Assembly (NCBI GenBank): GCA_947462925.1
Contig: CANHQP010000004.1
Span: 1-64,000, forward strand
Length of the DNA stretch: 64,000 nucleotides
Direction of reading: 5' to 3'
From: Flavobacteriia bacterium
GTDB lineage: Bacteria > Bacteroidota > Bacteroidia > Flavobacteriales_D > Crocinitomicaceae
Shown here: piece after piece, positions 56,001-64,000 of the stretch
Layout: each line of letters begins with the position of its first letter
How positions within the stretch are numbered: position 1 is the stretch's first letter
Translations under genes and position numbers: made by a program
The notes under the pieces: model-generated
Database searches by the model: none
Told to the model about the DNA's origin: nothing
Seen by the model: the letters and a program-made list of their open reading frames with translations, nothing else

Positions 56001-59000
56001 ATGGGAACGACAAGAAAATATTGGAAAGGAATCGAGGAATTGAACGAAACACCTGAGTTTCTTCAAAGCAGAGATCAAGAATTTCCTCAGTCAATGTCAG
56101 TGGATGAATTTTTGGCAGATGAAAATTTAAAAGAGACTTCTACCGCTCGTAGAGATTTCTTGAAATTTTTAGGCTTCAGTGTTGCGGCAGCTACTGTTGC
56201 AGCTTGTGAAGCGCCTGTTACTAAAGCCATTCCTTACGTTATCAAACCTGAAAACGTAACTCCAGGTATGCCAACTTGGTACGCATCAACTTATTATGAT
56301 GGTGTGTCTTACGCTAGTATCTTAGTTAAAACAAGAGAAGGTCGTCCTATCTTCATCAAAGGAAATAGAGACTATGGTTTTACGAAAGGAAGTGTAAATC
56401 CTCAAATAGTTGGTTCAGTATTGCCACTTTACGATTCAGCTCGTTTGCAAAATCCTACAGTTTCAGGTGTTGAAAAAGCTGATTGGAAAGAAAGTATTGA
56501 TAAGCCTATTAAAAATCAGTTAGCTCAAATCATTGCCAAAAAAGGTAAAGTTGTTTTGCTTTCTAACACAATTATTTCTCCGGTAACTCAAACTGCAATT
56601 GATGCATTGAAAACGAGAGTAAATGGTGGAGTAGCAGAAGCGACAAACTTTGAGCACATTCAATACGATGCAGTTTCATATGCTGGAATTAGAAAAGCGA
56701 ACGAATTGTCTTTCGGATTGCCCATCATTCCGGATTACGATTTCTCAAAAGCGAAAACAATTGTTTCAATTGGAGCCGATTTCTTAGGGTCTTGGTTGAT
56801 TTCAAATGAATATCAAGTTCAGTATAGTGCAAGAAGAAATCCTGATAATGATTGGATGTCTAAGCATTTTCAATTTGAGTCTAATCTTTCTGTAACAGGT
56901 TCAAATGCCGATTATAGAGCAATGATCAAACCTTCTCAGCAAGCAAGTGTTTTAGCTTACTTGTTAGGAAAATTTGGTGTAAACACTGGGATTACTTCAA
57001 ATTTAGACAAAGCTGCCACTGCAATTGCAAATGAAGCATATTCAGCTTTAAAGAAATCAAAAGGTGAATCTTTGGTAGTTGCATCTTCTAATAATAAAGC
57101 TGTTCAAATTTTAGTAAACAAATTGAATAGTGTTTTAGGAGCTTATACCCACACAATTAATTTAAACAATCCTGTAAACATGTTTGCATCGCAAGATGAT
57201 AAATTGAACATGTTTGTAAATAATGTTATAGCTGGTAAAGGTCCAGATGCAGTTATTTTCCTAGGTGTAAATCCTGTTTATACACTTGCAAATGGTGATG
57301 CTTTTGCCAAAGGATTGAAAAGTATTGGTTTAACTATTTCGACAGCTTCTTATGCTGATGAAACAGCAAGCCTATGTAAGTTTGTAGCACCTGATCATCA
57401 TTCATTGGAGTCTTGGAATGACTTTAATCCAAAGATGAATCATTATGCGATTGCTCAACCAACGATTCGTCCATTGCACAATACTGCGCAAGTTCAAGAA
57501 TCTTTGATTATTTGGGCTGATGCAACAGATACCAAATCAAGAGGCGGAAAGGATTCTAAAGCTGTATACGATTTGATGAAAGCAAATTGGGAATTATTTG
57601 GTTTCCCAATGCAGACAAAGTATGTCGATTTTCATACCTATTGGAACAAAGCTATTCATGATAGTTGTGCTGAAACGGTTGCTATTGCTCCTGTTGCAGT
57701 TCCTTTTAATGAATCAGCATTGTCTGGTTTAGCGTCGCAATTACCAACAAATAAGGGTATTGAGATTTCTTTGTACCAAAAAGCTGCTATTGGAACTGGA
57801 ATTCAAGCAAACAATCCATGGTTGCAAGAAATGGCAGATCCAATTTCAAAAGTAACTTGGGACAATTACATAACCATGAATCCAACTCAAATGGAGGGCA
57901 AATATGCCACTACATTTGATCAAGAACACGGTTTGAATTTAGCGAAAGTTAAAGTTGGTAATGTTGAAATGATTTTGCCAGTTTATCCTTCACCAGGTCA
58001 AGCAATAGATACTGTTGGTATTGCCTTGGGTTATGGAAGAGGTGCTAATGACGAGAATATTGGTAATGCTGCATTTCAAACAAAAGAATATGGTGGCTTT
58101 GCTACGGACGAAAAAGGGAATAGATTACCAATTGGTAAAAATGCTTTCCGTTTAGTTGATTTTGATAATGGAACTCTGACTTACGATATTTCTGGTTCTG
58201 TTGAAAAAGAAGGTACTGAATTGTACCCAATTGCAGCGACGCAAATTCATCATACTGTGATGGGTCGTCACTCAATTGTGAGAGAAACTACATTAGATAT
58301 TTATAAAAATAGAGGTAAAGAAGCTTACAATCCAGCGCACATGATTGAAACTCATCATGGACCTGAGCCAGTAAGTAAATTTGACCTTTGGGACGCTCAT
58401 CCAGTTGAAAAAATTGGACACCGATGGGGAATGACAATTGATTTGTCTTCTTGTATTGGTTGTGGTTCGTGTTTGATTGCTTGTCAATCAGAGAACAATG
58501 TTCCTGTTGTAGGTAAAGACGAGGTTAGAAGAGGACGTGAGATGGCTTGGTTGCGTATTGATCGTTACTATTCTTCTGATCAAGAAGCTACAATTGGTTC
58601 TAGGATTGATGCTGAGACTTTCAGTTTTGATGCTGCAGAACATCCAGTAGAAAATCCTAAAGTTGTTCACATGCCAATGATGTGTCAGCACTGTAATCAC
58701 GCTTCTTGTGAAACAGTTTGTCCAGTGGCTGCAACGACTCATAGTAATGAAGGATTGAATCAAATGACATACAACAGATGTATCGGTACTCGTTACTGTG
58801 CTAATAACTGTCCTTATAAAGTACGTCGTTTCAACTGGTTCAATTATCCTTCATACAAGAAGTTTACGCAAGTGAATCCAGCTCAAGACGACTTAGGACG
58901 TATGGTATTGAATCCAGATGTTACTGTTCGTACAAGAGGTGTAATGGAAAAATGTTCTTTCTGTGTTCAGAAAATTCAAGCTGGTAAGTTGGTTGCTAAA

Positions 59001-59288
59001 AAAGAATCAAGACCTGTTATGGATGGTGATGTTACAACTGCTTGTGCAGATGTTTGTCCAACACACGCAATTGTTGTGGGTGACTGGAATGACATTAAAT
59101 CAATGGTTCGTAAAAGTTCAGAAGAAACACGTTCTTACCAAGTTTTAGAGGAAGTTGGTATGAAACCAAATGTTTGGTATAAGACTAAAGTTCGTAATGA
59201 GAAAAATACAGTTCTTGAATCAATTCAAATTGAAAAGAAAGAAGTTGCTCATACGGGTGAAGGTCACGGGAAAAAGGCACATCATTAA
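56001..59288 (+). CDS. actB: Alternative Complex III iron-sulfur/molybdopterin-like subunit ActB
   Basis: 1095 residues. A Tat-variant leader ARRDFLKFLGFSVAAATVAAC (start ARRDFLK, end ATVAAC) follows ~45 residues. Residues ~75-790 are a molybdopterin-oxidoreductase-like domain that in this complex holds no cofactor. Residues ~815-1060 contain four ferredoxin-type clusters: CIGCGSCLIAC (from Cys818), CQHCNHASCETVC, CIGTRYCANNC and CSFCVQKIQ with CADVC. The protein carries electrons from menaquinol to ActA. Starts 29 bases after actA; expected in the periplasm, held to ActC. Confidence 0.93.
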   Translation: MGTTRKYWKGIEELNETPEFLQSRDQEFPQSMSVDEFLADENLKETSTARRDFLKFLGFSVAAATVAACEAPVTKAIPYVIKPENVTPGMPTWYASTYYDGVSYASILVKTREGRPIFIKGNRDYGFTKGSVNPQIVGSVLPLYDSARLQNPTVSGVEKADWKESIDKPIKNQLAQIIAKKGKVVLLSNTIISPVTQTAIDALKTRVNGGVAEATNFEHIQYDAVSYAGIRKANELSFGLPIIPDYDFSKAKTIVSIGADFLGSWLISNEYQVQYSARRNPDNDWMSKHFQFESNLSVTGSNADYRAMIKPSQQASVLAYLLGKFGVNTGITSNLDKAATAIANEAYSALKKSKGESLVVASSNNKAVQILVNKLNSVLGAYTHTINLNNPVNMFASQDDKLNMFVNNVIAGKGPDAVIFLGVNPVYTLANGDAFAKGLKSIGLTISTASYADETASLCKFVAPDHHSLESWNDFNPKMNHYAIAQPTIRPLHNTAQVQESLIIWADATDTKSRGGKDSKAVYDLMKANWELFGFPMQTKYVDFHTYWNKAIHDSCAETVAIAPVAVPFNESALSGLASQLPTNKGIEISLYQKAAIGTGIQANNPWLQEMADPISKVTWDNYITMNPTQMEGKYATTFDQEHGLNLAKVKVGNVEMILPVYPSPGQAIDTVGIALGYGRGANDENIGNAAFQTKEYGGFATDEKGNRLPIGKNAFRLVDFDNGTLTYDISGSVEKEGTELYPIAATQIHHTVMGRHSIVRETTLDIYKNRGKEAYNPAHMIETHHGPEPVSKFDLWDAHPVEKIGHRWGMTIDLSSCIGCGSCLIACQSENNVPVVGKDEVRRGREMAWLRIDRYYSSDQEATIGSRIDAETFSFDAAEHPVENPKVVHMPMMCQHCNHASCETVCPVAATTHSNEGLNQMTYNRCIGTRYCANNCPYKVRRFNWFNYPSYKKFTQVNPAQDDLGRMVLNPDVTVRTRGVMEKCSFCVQKIQAGKLVAKKESRPVMDGDVTTACADVCPTHAIVVGDWNDIKSMVRKSSEETRSYQVLEEVGMKPNVWYKTKVRNEKNTVLESIQIEKKEVAHTGEGHGKKAHH

Positions 59289-59308
59289 TCGCAATAAATT
59301 AGATTGTA

Positions 59309-60733
59309 ATGCATAAGGAAGCAGCAATAAGAGAACCTCTGATTTTAGGTCACAAAACGTACCATGATATTACTCAGGACGTTTGCAAACCAATTGAAGA
59401 CAAGGCGCCACGCATGTGGTACATACTTTTCGCTATTGCCCTGATTATCGGGTTGTACGGTGTAGGAAGTATTATGTATCTTTTGGGTACAGGTATTGGA
59501 ACATGGGGATTAAATAAAACCATTGGATGGGCTTGGGATATTACCAATTTCGTTTGGTGGGTAGGTATCGGTCATGCTGGTACATTAATCTCAGCAGTAT
59601 TGTTATTGTTCAGACAAAAATGGAGAATGGCAATTAACCGCTCTGCAGAAGCTATGACAATTTTTGCTGTATTTATGGCGGGATTGTTTCCATTGATTCA
59701 CATGGGACGTTTATGGTTAGCTTATTGGGTACTTCCATTGCCAAATCAATTTGGATCATTGTGGGTAAACTTTAACTCTCCTTTATTATGGGACGTATTT
59801 GCAATTTCTACTTACCTTTCTGTATCAGTTGTTTTCTGGTACATTGGTTTGATTCCTGATTTTGCAACATTGCGTGACAGAGTAAAAAGACCTATCCCAA
59901 AGAGAATGTATTCTATTTTATCTTTTGGTTGGTCAGGAAGAGCTAAACAATGGAATCGTTTTGAGCTAGTTTCTTTGGTTTTAGCAGGTGTGGCTACACC
60001 ACTTGTATTCTCTGTTCACTCGATTGTATCATTTGACTTTGCTACATCAGTGATACCTGGATGGCATACTACCATTTTCCCTCCATATTTCGTGGCTGGA
60101 GCCGTTTTCTCAGGATTTGCAATGGTTCAAACGTTAATGCTTGTGATGAGAAAAGCTATGAGATTAGAAGCTTACATTCATACTCGCCACGTAGAATATA
60201 TGAACATTGTGATCATGGTAACAGGTTCAATTGTTGGTACTGCATATATTACAGAGCTATTTATTTCTTGGTATTCTGGTGTAGAGTATGAAGCTTATGC
60301 TTTCATAAATCGTGCAACTGGACCATATTGGTGGGCTTATTGGGCAATGATGACTTGCAACGTAATTTCTCCTCAATTAATGTGGATTAGACCTTTGAGA
60401 AGAAGTATGATTTTCACATTCATTATTTCTATTGTTGTAAATATCGGAATGTGGTTTGAGCGTTATGTAATTATTGTGACTTCAATTCATAGAGATTACT
60501 TGCCATCTTCATGGAGTATGCATTACCCAAGTCATATTGATTTAGGTGTTTATGTTGGAACAATTGGTTTGTTCTTTGTGTTTTTCTTATTGTTTGCTCG
60601 ATTCTTCCCGGTTTTACCAATTGCTGAGTTGAAAACAATTTTGAAATCATCAGGTGAATCATACAAAAATGCTCCTGATACGCATCATGGACATGATGAT
60701 CATAGTGAAACAGAAAATAATAACAATCATTAA
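59309..60733 (+). CDS. actC: Alternative Complex III quinol-oxidising membrane subunit ActC (NrfD/PsrC type)
   Basis: 474 residues with about ten membrane helices. ITNFVWWVGIGHAGTLISA (about 80-98), a typical NrfD-family phrase near the quinol site, is followed by LFPLIHMGRLWLAYWVLP and SVHSIVSFDFA. The C terminus is His-rich (DTHHGHDDHSE). ActC and its homologue ActF are thought to bind menaquinol and may couple oxidation to proton movement. 20 bases after actB. Confidence 0.93.
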   Translation: MHKEAAIREPLILGHKTYHDITQDVCKPIEDKAPRMWYILFAIALIIGLYGVGSIMYLLGTGIGTWGLNKTIGWAWDITNFVWWVGIGHAGTLISAVLLLFRQKWRMAINRSAEAMTIFAVFMAGLFPLIHMGRLWLAYWVLPLPNQFGSLWVNFNSPLLWDVFAISTYLSVSVVFWYIGLIPDFATLRDRVKRPIPKRMYSILSFGWSGRAKQWNRFELVSLVLAGVATPLVFSVHSIVSFDFATSVIPGWHTTIFPPYFVAGAVFSGFAMVQTLMLVMRKAMRLEAYIHTRHVEYMNIVIMVTGSIVGTAYITELFISWYSGVEYEAYAFINRATGPYWWAYWAMMTCNVISPQLMWIRPLRRSMIFTFIISIVVNIGMWFERYVIIVTSIHRDYLPSSWSMHYPSHIDLGVYVGTIGLFFVFFLLFARFFPVLPIAELKTILKSSGESYKNAPDTHHGHDDHSETENNNNH

Positions 60734-60741
60734 TTAGGATC

Positions 60742-61278
60742 ATGGCAGATAAAATTATATATGCAATGTACGACGATGACGATGTGCTAAAAGATGGTGC
60801 AAAGAAATTGGTCGCAAAGGGTATTAAAGTAGCAGAGGTTTTCTCTCCTTTCCCAATCCACGGAATTGATCCAATCATTGGTGTTAAGAACACAAGATTA
60901 GGAATCATGGCTTTTATTTATGGTTTGACAGGTTTAATGTTAGCTACTCTTGGAATGAGATTTTTCATGATTACAGACTGGCCGATGAATATTGGTGGAA
61001 AACCAAATGAATCATATCTAGATAATATGTTGGCTTTCGTTCCAGTTACTTTTGAGTTTACCGTTTTGTGCGCAGCTCACGGAATGGCGTTGACTTATTT
61101 CCTAAGAAATAAAACTTTGCCAGGTTTACCAGCTTCTAATCCAGATCCTAGAACCACGGATGACAAGTTCGTAATGGAGTTAAGATTGTCACAAAATTCT
61201 CAGTTTACAGAAACTGAATTGCATGATTTGTTGAAATCTACAGGAATAGTTGAATTAGATCAAAGAGACGTAAAATAG
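60742..61278 (+). CDS. actD: Alternative Complex III subunit ActD (DUF3341)
   Basis: 178 residues with two membrane helices (about 55-76, MAFIYGLTGLMLATLGMRFF; and 96-118, MLAFVPVTFEFTVLCAAHGM). The N-terminal soluble part reads YAMYDDDDVLKDGAKKLVAKG and VEVFSPFPIHGID-like (EVFSPFPIHGIDP), which is the DUF3341/ActD signature. Structural subunit of the complex, no cofactor. Eight bases after actC. Confidence 0.92.
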   Translation: MADKIIYAMYDDDDVLKDGAKKLVAKGIKVAEVFSPFPIHGIDPIIGVKNTRLGIMAFIYGLTGLMLATLGMRFFMITDWPMNIGGKPNESYLDNMLAFVPVTFEFTVLCAAHGMALTYFLRNKTLPGLPASNPDPRTTDDKFVMELRLSQNSQFTETELHDLLKSTGIVELDQRDVK

Positions 61279-61301
61279 TCAAACGATAATTTATCAGTAC
61301 G

Positions 61302-62057
61302 ATGAATAAAATTTTTAAAGCAATAGCAAGTATATCAGGAGTTGCAGTATTAGGTCTAATATTTGGATCTTGCTCATCAAATCCAGATAGTGCAGGATTG
61401 GAATACATGCCTGACATGTATCGTTCACCTGCTATTGAGCCATATGTTGATTATGGTGAAGTGAAAGGAAGTTTAGATGTTTCTAAAACACTAAAAATCT
61501 CTGCACTTGTTCCACCAATGAGAACAATTCCATACCATGGAACAAACGAGGAGGACGTGTTAATGCTTTTACCATACCACAGGTTGCCAAATGCATTATT
61601 TGCTAAAACTCATGGATATTATGGTTGGGATTTCACAGCTAATAATGAAATGGATTATGAGTATTTACAATCTGCCGCAGATGTAAACCCTTATAAAATT
61701 ACTGCTGATAATGCGGAACAAATTTTTGCAAAGGGTAAAGAACTTTACACTTCAAATTGTTTGCATTGCCATGGTGAAAAAGGAGATGGTAATGGTCCAA
61801 TGGTTACAGCTGGTTCTTATGTTGGGGCTGCCAATTTAGGTGGTTTGACAATTGCTGAAGGCCAGATGTTTTACTCTATCTATTATGGTAGAAATGCAAT
61901 GGGTGGACATGCTTCCATGTTAAATAAGAAAGAAATTTGGACACTAGTTCACTACATTCACAAATTTCAAAATCCTTCTTATGGTACGTTTGATGAGAAA
62001 GGTTTACCTGTAAGTGCTGCTGCTGCAGTAGTTGCAGATACAACTGTTAAAATGTAA
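61302..62057 (+). CDS. actE: Alternative Complex III monohaem cytochrome c subunit ActE
   Basis: 251 residues. A lipoprotein-like signal with Cys24 (GLIFGSCSSN) is followed by YMPDMYRSPAIEPYVDYGE, then one haem site CLHCHGEKGDGNGP (about 155-168) and axial Met in NAMGGHASM. The lipobox is slightly unusual (Phe at -3). ActE transfers electrons toward the oxidase at the periplasmic face. 23 bases after actD. Confidence 0.92.
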   Translation: MNKIFKAIASISGVAVLGLIFGSCSSNPDSAGLEYMPDMYRSPAIEPYVDYGEVKGSLDVSKTLKISALVPPMRTIPYHGTNEEDVLMLLPYHRLPNALFAKTHGYYGWDFTANNEMDYEYLQSAADVNPYKITADNAEQIFAKGKELYTSNCLHCHGEKGDGNGPMVTAGSYVGAANLGGLTIAEGQMFYSIYYGRNAMGGHASMLNKKEIWTLVHYIHKFQNPSYGTFDEKGLPVSAAAAVVADTTVKM

Positions 62058-62082
62058 TTATTCAATTAGTAAAAATAGAACA

Positions 62083-63282
62083 ATGGAATTCAAAATAACA
62101 AAAAAAGCGAATCTATTAACAATGTTTTTGATTGTTTTTGGAATTGTCTTTACTGGTATCGGAGTTATAGTTGAAACGACTTTCCATCACCATGGAGAGC
62201 ATTTGGGTCAGCGTATCTCTGGAAACTTATTAATTGATAGTTTTTTCTTCTTTGCTATTGGTTTGGGTGCATTATTTTTTCTTGCACTTCAATATGCTAC
62301 TGAAACAGGTTGGTATGCTTCGGTTAAAAGAATCATTGAAGCTGTTGCTGGGTTTTTACCTGTTGGCGTTGGTTTATTAATTGTTGCTTTATTGACAATT
62401 ACTATTCAACAAGGAGCTCACATTTATGTGTGGATGGATCCTCAAACGGTTGCTCATGATGAATTAATCCAAGGTAAAAGTGCTTATTTGAATATTCCTT
62501 TTTTCTGGATTAGAACATTGGTTTACTTAGGTACATATCTACTTTTTTGGAGAGGTTTTAAGACTCGTTCTTTACTTGAAGATCAAGTAGGAGGTACTGA
62601 TATTCACTTTAAAAACTATAAAAAAGCGGCGTTGTTCCTAGTATTCTTTGCTGTTTTTAGTTCTACTTCTTCTTGGGATTGGATTATGTCTATCGATGTA
62701 CACTGGTTCTCTACTTTGTTTGGTTGGTATGTATTTGCTGGAATGTGGTGTTCTACAATGATTGTGCTTGTTACATTGACATTGTACCTTAAGAAAAAAG
62801 GTTATTTGCCAAATGTTAATGAAAGCCATATTCATGATTTGGGTAAATGGACGTTTGCAACTAGTTTCTTGTGGTCTTATTTGTGGTTCTCTCAATTTAT
62901 GTTGATTTGGTACGCAAATATTCCTGAGGAGACTACGTATCACTTAACAAGAATAAAGGATTTTAAGTTCTTGTATTTCGGAATGTTCATTATCAATTTT
63001 GCCTTCCCTATGTTACTTTTGATGTCAAGAGACGCAAAAAGACATGCTGGTGTGTTGACATTTGTGGGAATGGTTGTACTTTTCGGGCACTGGGTTGATG
63101 TTTACATCATGGTGATGGCTGGTTCTATGGGTGGAAGTGCATACATTGGTTTTATGGAAATTGGACTGATGCTTTTAGTACTTGGTATTTTTATTAAAGT
63201 AGTTTTAACTAACTTATCTAAAGCGCCGCTTACTGTTAAGAACCATCCATTCTTGGACGAAAGTATTCATCACGAAATATAA
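62083..63282 (+). CDS. actF: Alternative Complex III membrane subunit ActF
   Basis: 399 residues from the ATG that begins MEFKITKKANLL; an earlier in-frame start inside actE would give a nonsense N terminus. About ten membrane helices. Phrases typical of ActF are SSTSSWDWIMSIDVHWFSTLFGWYVF (start SSTSSWDWIM, end LFGWYVF) and WFSQFMLIWYANIPEET. ActF resembles ActC and may help form a proton path. 25 bases after actE and 34 before coxB. Confidence 0.92.
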   Translation: MEFKITKKANLLTMFLIVFGIVFTGIGVIVETTFHHHGEHLGQRISGNLLIDSFFFFAIGLGALFFLALQYATETGWYASVKRIIEAVAGFLPVGVGLLIVALLTITIQQGAHIYVWMDPQTVAHDELIQGKSAYLNIPFFWIRTLVYLGTYLLFWRGFKTRSLLEDQVGGTDIHFKNYKKAALFLVFFAVFSSTSSWDWIMSIDVHWFSTLFGWYVFAGMWCSTMIVLVTLTLYLKKKGYLPNVNESHIHDLGKWTFATSFLWSYLWFSQFMLIWYANIPEETTYHLTRIKDFKFLYFGMFIINFAFPMLLLMSRDAKRHAGVLTFVGMVVLFGHWVDVYIMVMAGSMGGSAYIGFMEIGLMLLVLGIFIKVVLTNLSKAPLTVKNHPFLDESIHHEI

Positions 63283-63316
63283 TTTATATTATTTTATCAT
63301 TGATTAATTTATAGAC

Positions 63317-64000
63317 ATGAGTTTTAAATTAGTAACATTAGTAGTAATCGTTTTGGGAGCTATCGCTATTGCCCAATTAGTAAGATTATACGAACATTCT
63401 TCCAAATTAAGAAATCGTCGTGAAGAGGATATTCCTAACAGAGACAATAAATTGAATGCAAACATGATGTTGACATTCGTTATTCTTTTGTTTGGTGGTT
63501 TTATTTGGTTGATGTCTACCTACGGTTTTACAGGCCGTGGAGAAGCTGCTTCCGAGCACGGGAAAACATACGATTGGTTATTGAATATTAACTTGGCATT
63601 GATTGTTGTAGTGTTCTTCTTAACTAATTTTTTATTGTTTTTCTTTTCTTTCAAATATGTTAGAAAACCTGGTGTAAAAGCATATTTTTATCCTCACAAC
63701 AACAAACTTGAGTTGATTTGGACTGTTGTTCCTGCGATTGTATTAGCTTTCATTATCATTCTTGGTTTGAAAACTTGGAACGGTATTACTTCGGATGCTT
63801 CAAAAGAAGCAGTTAGAGTTGAGTTGTTTTCTGAACAATTTAAATGGACTGCTAGGTACTCTGGAAATGACAACAAATTAGGTTATTTTGATTACAAGTT
63901 AACAACTGACAAAAACCAATTGGCTCTTTTGACAACAGCTACACTTGACTCAGCAATAAGATTGATGGAGGTTGGTAGCAATGATGGAACAATTTTGGGA
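63317..64000 (+). CDS. coxB: Cytochrome c oxidase subunit II (3' truncated by window edge)
   Basis: Open from ATG to the last base (228 codons) with no stop, so the gene runs out of the window. It starts MSFKLVTLVVIVLGAIAIAQ. Two helices (~91-113 and ~135-157) and the phrase LELIWTVVPAIVLAFIIILG are those of the CoxB membrane hairpin. An additional N-terminal helix (~1-20) and another at ~52-68 precede them. The cupredoxin domain begins at VELFSEQFKWTARYSG; its Cu-A ligands lie beyond the edge. Following actF, it continues the menaquinol to oxygen chain as one operon. Confidence 0.93.
   Translation, partial: MSFKLVTLVVIVLGAIAIAQLVRLYEHSSKLRNRREEDIPNRDNKLNANMMLTFVILLFGGFIWLMSTYGFTGRGEAASEHGKTYDWLLNINLALIVVVFFLTNFLLFFFSFKYVRKPGVKAYFYPHNNKLELIWTVVPAIVLAFIIILGLKTWNGITSDASKEAVRVELFSEQFKWTARYSGNDNKLGYFDYKLTTDKNQLALLTTATLDSAIRLMEVGSNDGTILG

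Noticed and set aside
56001-59288. A catalytic molybdenum oxidoreductase
   Set aside because: The gene order actA-actF identifies it as ActB, whose molybdopterin-like domain is known to lack the cofactor.
1-64000. tRNA, rRNA, prophage, insertion sequence or restriction/defence island
   Set aside because: No cloverleaf-like segments, rRNA sequence, integrase, transposase or defence proteins were recognised; the RhuM-family remnant is the only gene with an island flavour.

Overview
The window is AT-rich chromosomal DNA from a Bacteroidota bacterium, most likely order Flavobacteriales; a Crocinitomicaceae/Fluviicola-like member is my guess from overall gene content, not a test. Reasons: several proteins carry type IX secretion system (T9SS) C-terminal sorting domains; PorW/SprE-like and PorP/SprF-like T9SS components are present; MurF and Alr are fused; an Alternative Complex III respiratory operon leads into cytochrome c oxidase; and several starts are preceded by the Bacteroidota -7 box TAnnTTTG instead of a strong Shine-Dalgarno sequence.

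Layout. 1-1206: C-terminal end of a T9SS cargo protein, then a terminator and a 650-base repeat-rich gap (a perfect 30-bp palindrome, four 16-bp tandem units, decayed repeats). 1856-4576 (minus): ACP, KAS III, membrane-anchored GT2 glycosyltransferase and GNAT acetyltransferase in one tight operon, probably for an acylated sugar or glycolipid. 4878-8589: leucyl aminopeptidase, PdxA and a GT4 glycosyltransferase. 8753-12111: PorW/SprE-like lipoprotein, AtpZ and a small membrane protein. 12113-17139 (minus): CutC, an MscS channel, MurF-Alr and thymidine kinase. 17314-25856: an acidic protein of unknown role, an M28 peptidase, a MORN-type repeat protein and a 1344-residue T9SS cargo. 25853-33408: an amidohydrolase with missing metal ligands, an LtaS-like transferase, a frameshifted RhuM-family gene, RlmN, a secreted subtilase and a small membrane protein.

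33802-39352: EI24 membrane protein, a single-chain MutA-MutB methylmalonyl-CoA mutase, a TPR-like periplasmic protein and an FtsB/DivIC-like division protein. 39355-44257 (minus): a histidine-kinase-like protein with eroded ATP-binding motifs, then a PorP/SprF protein paired with a HYR-repeat type B T9SS cargo. 44398-47069: a peroxide-defence module, with OxyR divergent from Dps, peroxiredoxin, thioredoxin and a 76-residue protein. 47178-54350: ChaN-like protein, a 1957-residue alpha-2-macroglobulin and a SPOR-type protein. 54622-64000: actABCDEF followed by coxB, cut by the window edge.

The main themes are cell-surface secretion (T9SS machinery and four cargos), envelope building, peroxide defence and aerobic respiration. 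I see no tRNA, rRNA, CRISPR array, prophage or intact insertion sequence. I did not find a clearly new multi-gene system. The least conventional items are the palindrome/tandem array, a dispersed repeat that supplies the last codons of a T9SS cargo, the altered amidohydrolase, the eroded kinase, the A9 frameshift in the RhuM gene and the fused mutase.
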